Shown here: positions 58,850-64,000 of the stretch, piece by piece
Layout of the letters: each line of letters starts with the position of its first letter
Numbering within the stretch: the first letter of the stretch is position 1
NCBI GenBank assembly: GCA_902728285.1
Contig: CACVBU010000738.1
Span: 2,333,491-2,397,490, forward strand
Length of the DNA: 64,000 bases
Direction of reading: 5' to 3'
Source: Clytia hemisphaerica
Taxonomy: Eukaryota > Cnidaria > Hydrozoa > Leptothecata > Clytiidae
The notes under the pieces: generated by a model
What the model saw: only the letters and a program-made list of their open reading frames with translations
Told to the model about the DNA's origin: nothing
The model's database searches: none
Program-made: the position numbers and the translations under genes

Positions 58850-60857
58850 TAAAACACAGGGTTTCACGGATTTTACAGTGTTCACCGTTTTTGTCTTCTT
58901 TATCTTGTCATTTTATTTTTCTCATTTAATCAGACTATAAATTGGTGAAATGAGTCTTCATAAAAAGTGCTCAATGTTACTAGAGCTGTTTAAAGTTAAG
59001 AAGCACGAGCCGATGCGGTTAAAATTTTCTCAGTAAGATCCATACATAACGAAAGTGTCAATCCAAAAAAAACATGTTTAATCTAGCAAAGTGACTTAAA
59101 TTAAAACCATTACAGGTTTCGCAACATATTAAGAACTAGAATGATATCAAAGATGATTTTCTTCAATCACAAGATAAAAATCTAATAAAAATCCCTTTTG
59201 AAAACCCAAACATAAGAATGTGTACTGTGAAACTGAAAGTGCTTCCCTTTCATAAAGAATATATACATAATGCAGATTAAAAGGTGAATTTGAAAATGAA
59301 ATTGAATATAATTTCAGTCATTTGATTTGAAATTTAAAAAGTAAGTAACTTTGGACTGGTGGCATACTGTAGATATAATTTATTTGTATCAAAGGTTACT
59401 GAAAATTATCTGAAAAACTTTAACAATCTTTATACGTGTTTCTGCAAAAAGTTTTCAGTTAGAATAAAATTTCTTCATGGTTACTAAAGATATGAATTTG
59501 ATAGTTGCTCTCAAAATTGCCAGGGGAATTTTCAGATACCGTGTCCTGTTGCAACCACCGTCAACATGGTTAAAAACTTTTCACTTCACATGTAGGTACA
59601 ACATTGTGTTTGTATTTTATTGGACGTCTGGTTCTAAAAAGTCAAAAAGTTTGTTCAGATTTGATTTGAGCAAAGTATACTCCTGCGTTCAACATCAATA
59701 CGGTACAATGTGCCGTGGGGGTATTAGTAGAGAGAGTGTTCGAGTCTGTTCATAATATGAGGCTGAAAATCTTCGGCGTACATTACATATCGAAGTACCG
59801 TTCTGACACAGTGACATAAACAGCATTTTCAAAGTTTGCTTTTTAAGCTTCAATATTGGCGTAAAGAATTATTCACAAAATAGTATCAAATACTTCATAA
59901 TCCATCGTTTTCGGCTTTTTTACCCCTTCTGTTTACATTTTTCTGCTCGCTGCTTCCCATGCACAACCATTTTTTTTGCTGTAACACTGTGCTTCAAATG
60001 TCCACAAGAATGAATCAGTTCATGTTAGTCATAGTATATTTTCATTGGCATGTCTCACTCACTAAACCTTTTGTAAGAAACTCGATGTTGGTAACAGTTT
60101 TTGGCACGTTTTGGCGCAAGGCTTACTCTTTGAAAAATTACTTTCGGCGCATGCAATATCCATATAATTATAGGGTACTCTGGGTTTTGTCTTTCCACCA
60201 AAAATTTCAATTTAATTTCCTTCAAAATGAAATCACTATATAGGTAAACAATATGAATTAACGGTCAATTTCCCTTTTGTCTATGCCTTTATAATATCAG
60301 CAGGGTTTCGTTAGAGCAGCGCATAACACTCTGTCTGTGTGTATGTGTAACAAACTGTCATTGAAGATGTCCATCGTCCATTCTGACAATTGTATAAGGT
60401 TTGATCTAATATCAGTAGTTTGATAGTTATTCAGTCAGTAGCAAACAATGTCCCTCAAGTAAATCCAGTTGAGCAACTACGTTAAAAAGATATTAACCAA
60501 GCAAAAATAAAATCTTGTGTGCTGTTTGTTGTTTGTGAAAGCTTTTAGCTGTGTGAACTGGCAGTGCAGACGGGAAGCTACCTTCTCTGTCCATGCATAG
60601 CTAGGAAATCAATACAAGTAGCAGCAAAAGAGATATCGCGCGCGAACATTTTTTAACCGCGCGCGGCCCGCTCAGAATCGGAAGAAACAACATGAATCTG
60701 AATCATGAATATTTTTCTGGCGAGCAAGTCCGCTACGTGAAGCAACAAAAGCCCCTGCGGGGCAATAACCTTTGTTTGAAAGTAGCACCCCGAATGAGGT
60801 AACCTGTTTCAATTTATAACGTTTTCATTGCCAATATACGAATTTGACAAAACTACT
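58850..60857. other. intergenic, no gene recognised
   Basis: Short plus-strand frames (about 59477-59755, 59959-60243) show no motif or exon structure. A GCGCGC-rich spot (about 60636-60670) contains TATCGCGCGCG words. Nothing else stands out. Confidence 0.35.
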
Positions 60858-60920
60858 AGACCTTTTCATAAATTACGTCACGAACATCACTTGCCTCTTT
60901 TTGAAATTATTGCCATGGTG

Positions 60921-61192
60921 ATTACTTTAACCGGATTAAATTTCGCGAGTCAGAGTTTTGAAATATTTCGCGCATAAGCCAGAAAACAGCTGAAAATAGC
61001 CAATTTTTGCCATAAATGGAGACTTGGAACTAGTTTCTCCGCCAAAAATACAATTTTAAAAGTTTTGCGGTGGATTTAATTTCGCGAATCAGGAATCTCA
61101 CGCGTGTTCGCGAGTTTTAATTTCGCGAAAATGGCAAAAATTCGCGAAATCGCGAAATTTAATCTCGCGAAAATTAATCCGATTAAAGTAAC
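60921..61192. mobile_element. MITE family J, copy 2
   Basis: The ends TTACTTTAACCGGATTAAAT and, inverted, TTACTTTAATCGGATTAATT are followed by TTCGCGA words; TTTCGCGA occurs many times inside on both strands. It lies directly beside, and may have inserted into, the AGACCTTTTCATAAATTACG repeat that starts at 60858. No coding frame. Confidence 0.65.
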
Positions 61193-61199
61193 TCCCAGC

Positions 61200-62649
61200 G
61201 GGTTTTATCCCGGTATATGAAACTTTTGCCAAGCTTTGACTGAATCCTCCTTTATACTGGTATAAAAAGTGAAATTTTAGCCGAGAAACAAACAGAAATT
61301 GTGTTGTAATAAAAAAGTCTTTCCCTGAAGTTGGTTTTCGTACCGTGAGTATCACAGCTCGAACAAATGATGAAAACTTGGCCTCTAGTACCCATGGTAG
61401 GGTTTATGAAGTTACGATTAAATTCAAATAAGTGTGTTGAGTATATTCAAAATCTAAAAACTCAAAATGTTAAAAATTCGATAATAGACATTATTTACAG
61501 GTTTCAAAATAAAAACAAAAATTCACGCATAAAAAAAAAATTCTCCTAAATTCTATACACCGTAAGATATAACCTAACATTCTTTAAGTGAATGTTTCAT
61601 TCGGCAATTCCAAATTTATCTTGAGACAAGGAGCTTAGGCTAGCAAACTAGTCTGTTAATCAACATGTCAGAGGGCGGGAAAATAAAGGCGGCGGGCGTT
61701 TGCTAGAATAGGAGCTGCGTAGGAGAACGAGCAAAAGTTGGTGAGAGGCTACTTTCAGCCCTTGCCACCGACAAAATTTCTTCTTATGCTTACCTAACTC
61801 CTACGCTCACTTTTCCCGCGTGATACCGTTCCAGCCCGACTGGCGTGCCAGTCTACAAGAAGCTTTAAATATATTTTCCTCTTTAAAAGTTCTGAAACTA
61901 TAAGCCCGATAACATACCAGGGACTAGGGTCGAGGGATAGTTAAATTTGTAGTGCCAATATTATGGTGGCTAGGCAGTGCATAAGTTGTGCAATTGTGAA
62001 AAAATCTATAAATTCTACATTATGTACAAAATATCAAAATGTCTAGCGATAAATATTTTTTCAATAAAATTTACAAATTTGGTGTATTAACATTAATATT
62101 TAGTTTTAATGGAAAGGTCATGTTAAAACCTCGGCATATTTTCACAAAAAAATTGGTAGTCCGCATATAATTCAATACATTGCTCTTATAGCTCTTCAAA
62201 CTAGGTAAAATAGCCAAAAAAGGTCACAGACCTGTAACTTTTAATGCGAGGAAGATATGAAAAGGTCTGAACACCCATTCAAAATAAGTGAAGTTCAAAG
62301 TTCCAGTATAGTAAAATTTCATATTTTTGGTCAATAAAAATAGAAAAAATCTTCATTCCTTCAAGAGCAATATAATGTAACGAAATATGCAGACTGACAA
62401 TTCTTTTTGAAACACACTTTAGTCTGGTCTGTACAAGCATCAGAAAGCATCCCTATGTAATGTTTGTTGTTTCCAAGTGCAGAAGCACGAACGAGATGTA
62501 CTTTTATTGAAAGAAAACTATAATCAATTTTACTTGGCTCTGGTATCTTGTTTGTTTATCATCGAGAACCTTTCAGTTTTATTTCATTGCAATGATTTGT
62601 CTGTTGTTTCCTAAATTTTCGAATTCTCTGTTTTAAACCCGTCCACCAT
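61200..62649. other. intergenic downstream of the PLAT gene
   Basis: No exon or RNA gene recognised. Part near 62649 is the 3' untranslated region of the minus-strand PLAT gene. I did not find a convincing poly(A) signal on that strand by eye. Confidence 0.35.
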
Positions 62650-63767
62650 TTACATTTTGGCGGGAAATAACTCTCTTTCAATTTTCTTGTCTCCTTTCTT
62701 TTTGTCAAGCCACTCATTACATGGGAAGGTTGTCATAGTATTATCCGCCATATTTGTTATTTCCACGTGATCCAACATCCAACCGGCGCCGAAACCTTTG
62801 TTGTCATGACCAATAACAAGCTTTGTGAGTGGACCCAAATCTAATGCTTCGATCTTGAAATCATCCATTTGAGCTGCAATGAAAAACACCAACATATTAA
62901 ATAAAACTTATTCGAAGCAAATCTTAACCACCCCCTCCCCCTTTGGAATCTCGAAAGTGACAAGAAGTCTACTAATGAAAACAAACATAAATCTTATTGT
63001 TAAAAGGCTTTGAAGACAATACGAAGGAAATTATTTTTATCTGATGATGGCGTCCATTGAATCCAAATTATCCAAAACTTTTTGAAAATCTTCTTCTTGA
63101 AACAAGCATATTGATAAAACTGATAAAACAACACAAAAAAACTTACCTCTTTCGAACAGATCACGGAATTTCTTTTTCAATTCACGTTTCCCCGTATCCC
63201 CGTTTTCTCCATATAAGGTGACGTGAACGTTTGCATCCGTACCAGAGCCTTTGACGTCGGCTGTGTATACACGTAGCTCGTATTGAACTGGTTTCAGTTC
63301 TAGAAAAACAAAAATTATTCAATTCACTGTAAACGCGGGGTGTATTTCTGAAGGTGTGATTATAGGGGGATTAAGTTCTAGCCTACTAAAGTTTAAGGGT
63401 GTAATACCTGAAACACATGATTTAACATCTTTCTCCCGTAAAAAATTCCATACTGGGTCTGAGTAAAATCTCTGGTGTAACAAATTATGACTTGAAATCC
63501 TTGGATGATCTTTGAAAGGGTTCTTACGGTGAAATTCTATTGTTTTCTTACAAATGTAAAAATCTTGGAACTTTACTTTTCTCAACTATAGGTTCTGCTC
63601 GGGATAATTGAAGGAATCTACAGGCTAAAAGATAAAAACGTCATCTTTCAAACATACCTCTTATAGTGTTGACACGTGACTTTTCGACGCGTGCGCAGTT
63701 CAATCGAACGTGTTTACTCTCTTTACTGGTGCTCAAATTCACCCAATCATTGTGCTCAAAAATATAC
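62650..63767 (-). CDS. PLAT-repeat (LOXHD1-like) protein, last three certain exons
   Basis: Exons 63658-63767, 63147-63299 and 62650-62873 (TAA at 62650-62652), with GT-AG borders and agreeing phases (1, 1, end). Together the last two encode one complete PLAT domain: [70 protein letters not shown] and the closing [20 protein letters not shown]. The protein ends immediately after the domain. The exon at 63658-63767 carries the tail of a preceding PLAT repeat ([12 protein letters not shown]) and a linker. PLAT beta-sandwiches mediate contact with membranes or proteins; arrays of them without an enzyme domain are the LOXHD1 type. The gene continues beyond the right edge, so an enzyme domain upstream cannot be excluded. 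Confidence 0.88.
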
Positions 63768-63841
63768 CTAAAAAGTGAGAATGTCGAAGGAAAAATATCA
63801 ACAGGAAAATAATCAAATTAAGAATGCAGCAAAACACTTAC

Positions 63842-63900
63842 AGGTTATTGATATGAATATGTTTATGTTTATGTTTATGTTTATGTTTATGTTTCTTTTC
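63842..63900 (-). CDS. probable further PLAT-gene exon with a (Lys-His)6 tract
   Basis: A donor GTAAGT begins at 63841, and the split Leu codon (CT / G) joins in phase to the exon at 63767. The last residues (HIHINNL) lead naturally into YIFEHNDW of the next exon. Upstream the frame runs through six ATGTTT hexamers (minus strand AAACAT), giving alternating Lys-His. The acceptor is unclear; an in-frame stop about 40 bases further upstream limits the exon. The hexamer may instead be a microsatellite at an exon edge. Confidence 0.4.
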
Positions 63901-64000
63901 TTTAAAGTTGATGCAAAGTAGTACAATGTGTACTTAGCTCGAGGCTAATCAATATCAACTATTAATTACAAATCTATCTAGAATGTTGATACTCAAGATC

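Noticed and set aside
59477-60243. Two plus-strand frames of about 90 codons
   Set aside because: No motif, no splice support, and composition like surrounding non-coding DNA.
63376-63426. 51-nt candidate exon in the PLAT gene with AG/GT borders
   Set aside because: The exons at 63658 and 63147 already join in phase and give a continuous PLAT linker ([11 protein letters not shown]); inserting it would interrupt that linker.
1-64000. CRISPR arrays, operons or bacterial islands
   Set aside because: All tandem repeats lack spacer structure, and the genes are spliced and eukaryotic.

Overview
This is an AT-rich, intron-rich metazoan genome segment, from an invertebrate by its content. Spliced genes with GT-AG introns, large intergenic spaces, two non-LTR retrotransposons and a dense population of short inverted-repeat DNA transposons (MITEs) rule out a prokaryote. 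The gene set (FAM13-type RhoGAP, PLAT/LOXHD1-like protein, PHD- and CCCH-containing LINE proteins) fits a cnidarian or another early-branching or marine invertebrate. The sequence alone does not fix the species.

Layout. 0.6-1.6 kb: a minus-strand, single-coding-exon zinc-ribbon/cysteine-rich protein. 3-8.3 kb: a transposon cluster with a MITE holding a nested hAT-like element, a long-armed fold-back element with a 6-bp target duplication, another hAT-like MITE, and a GC-rich fold-back carrying a tRNA-like sequence. 10.5-11.0 kb: a 54-bp minisatellite. 12.6-13.0 kb: a TA-flanked MITE. 13.8-17.7 kb: a minus-strand LINE with a 33-nt poly(A) tail, truncated at its 5' end, its endonuclease and reverse transcriptase separated by a 4-bp duplication. 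21.3-41.4 kb, possibly to 49.05 kb: one large minus-strand gene, a FAM13A/B homologue, which I could assemble as 25 exons with fully consistent splice phases. Its introns hold most of the other MITEs. 46.4-51.1 kb: a second transposon cluster that includes a three-level nest. 51.5-52.8 kb: a plus-strand gene for a small single-pass membrane protein with two PPxY motifs. 54.1-58.5 kb: a second, CR1-like LINE with an unusual ORF1 (PHD-like plus three CCCH fingers). A 5'-truncated relative of it lies at 50.35-50.67 kb. 62.65 kb to the right edge: the 3' end of a minus-strand PLAT-domain gene that runs out of the window.

The host genes are functionally independent: a Rho-family GTPase regulator, a membrane adaptor likely to recruit WW-domain ubiquitin ligases, a PLAT-repeat protein and an uncharacterised zinc-ribbon protein. 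The strongest unexplained signal is in the mobile DNA. Three MITE families share TA target duplications and CCGTGA/CCGTAA ends, and in each the terminal repeat contains the same kind of internal direct repeat about two helical turns apart. One member of one family is inserted in a member of another and is itself split by a LINE tail. All exon boundaries, target duplications and domain calls were read by eye. No database comparison was possible.
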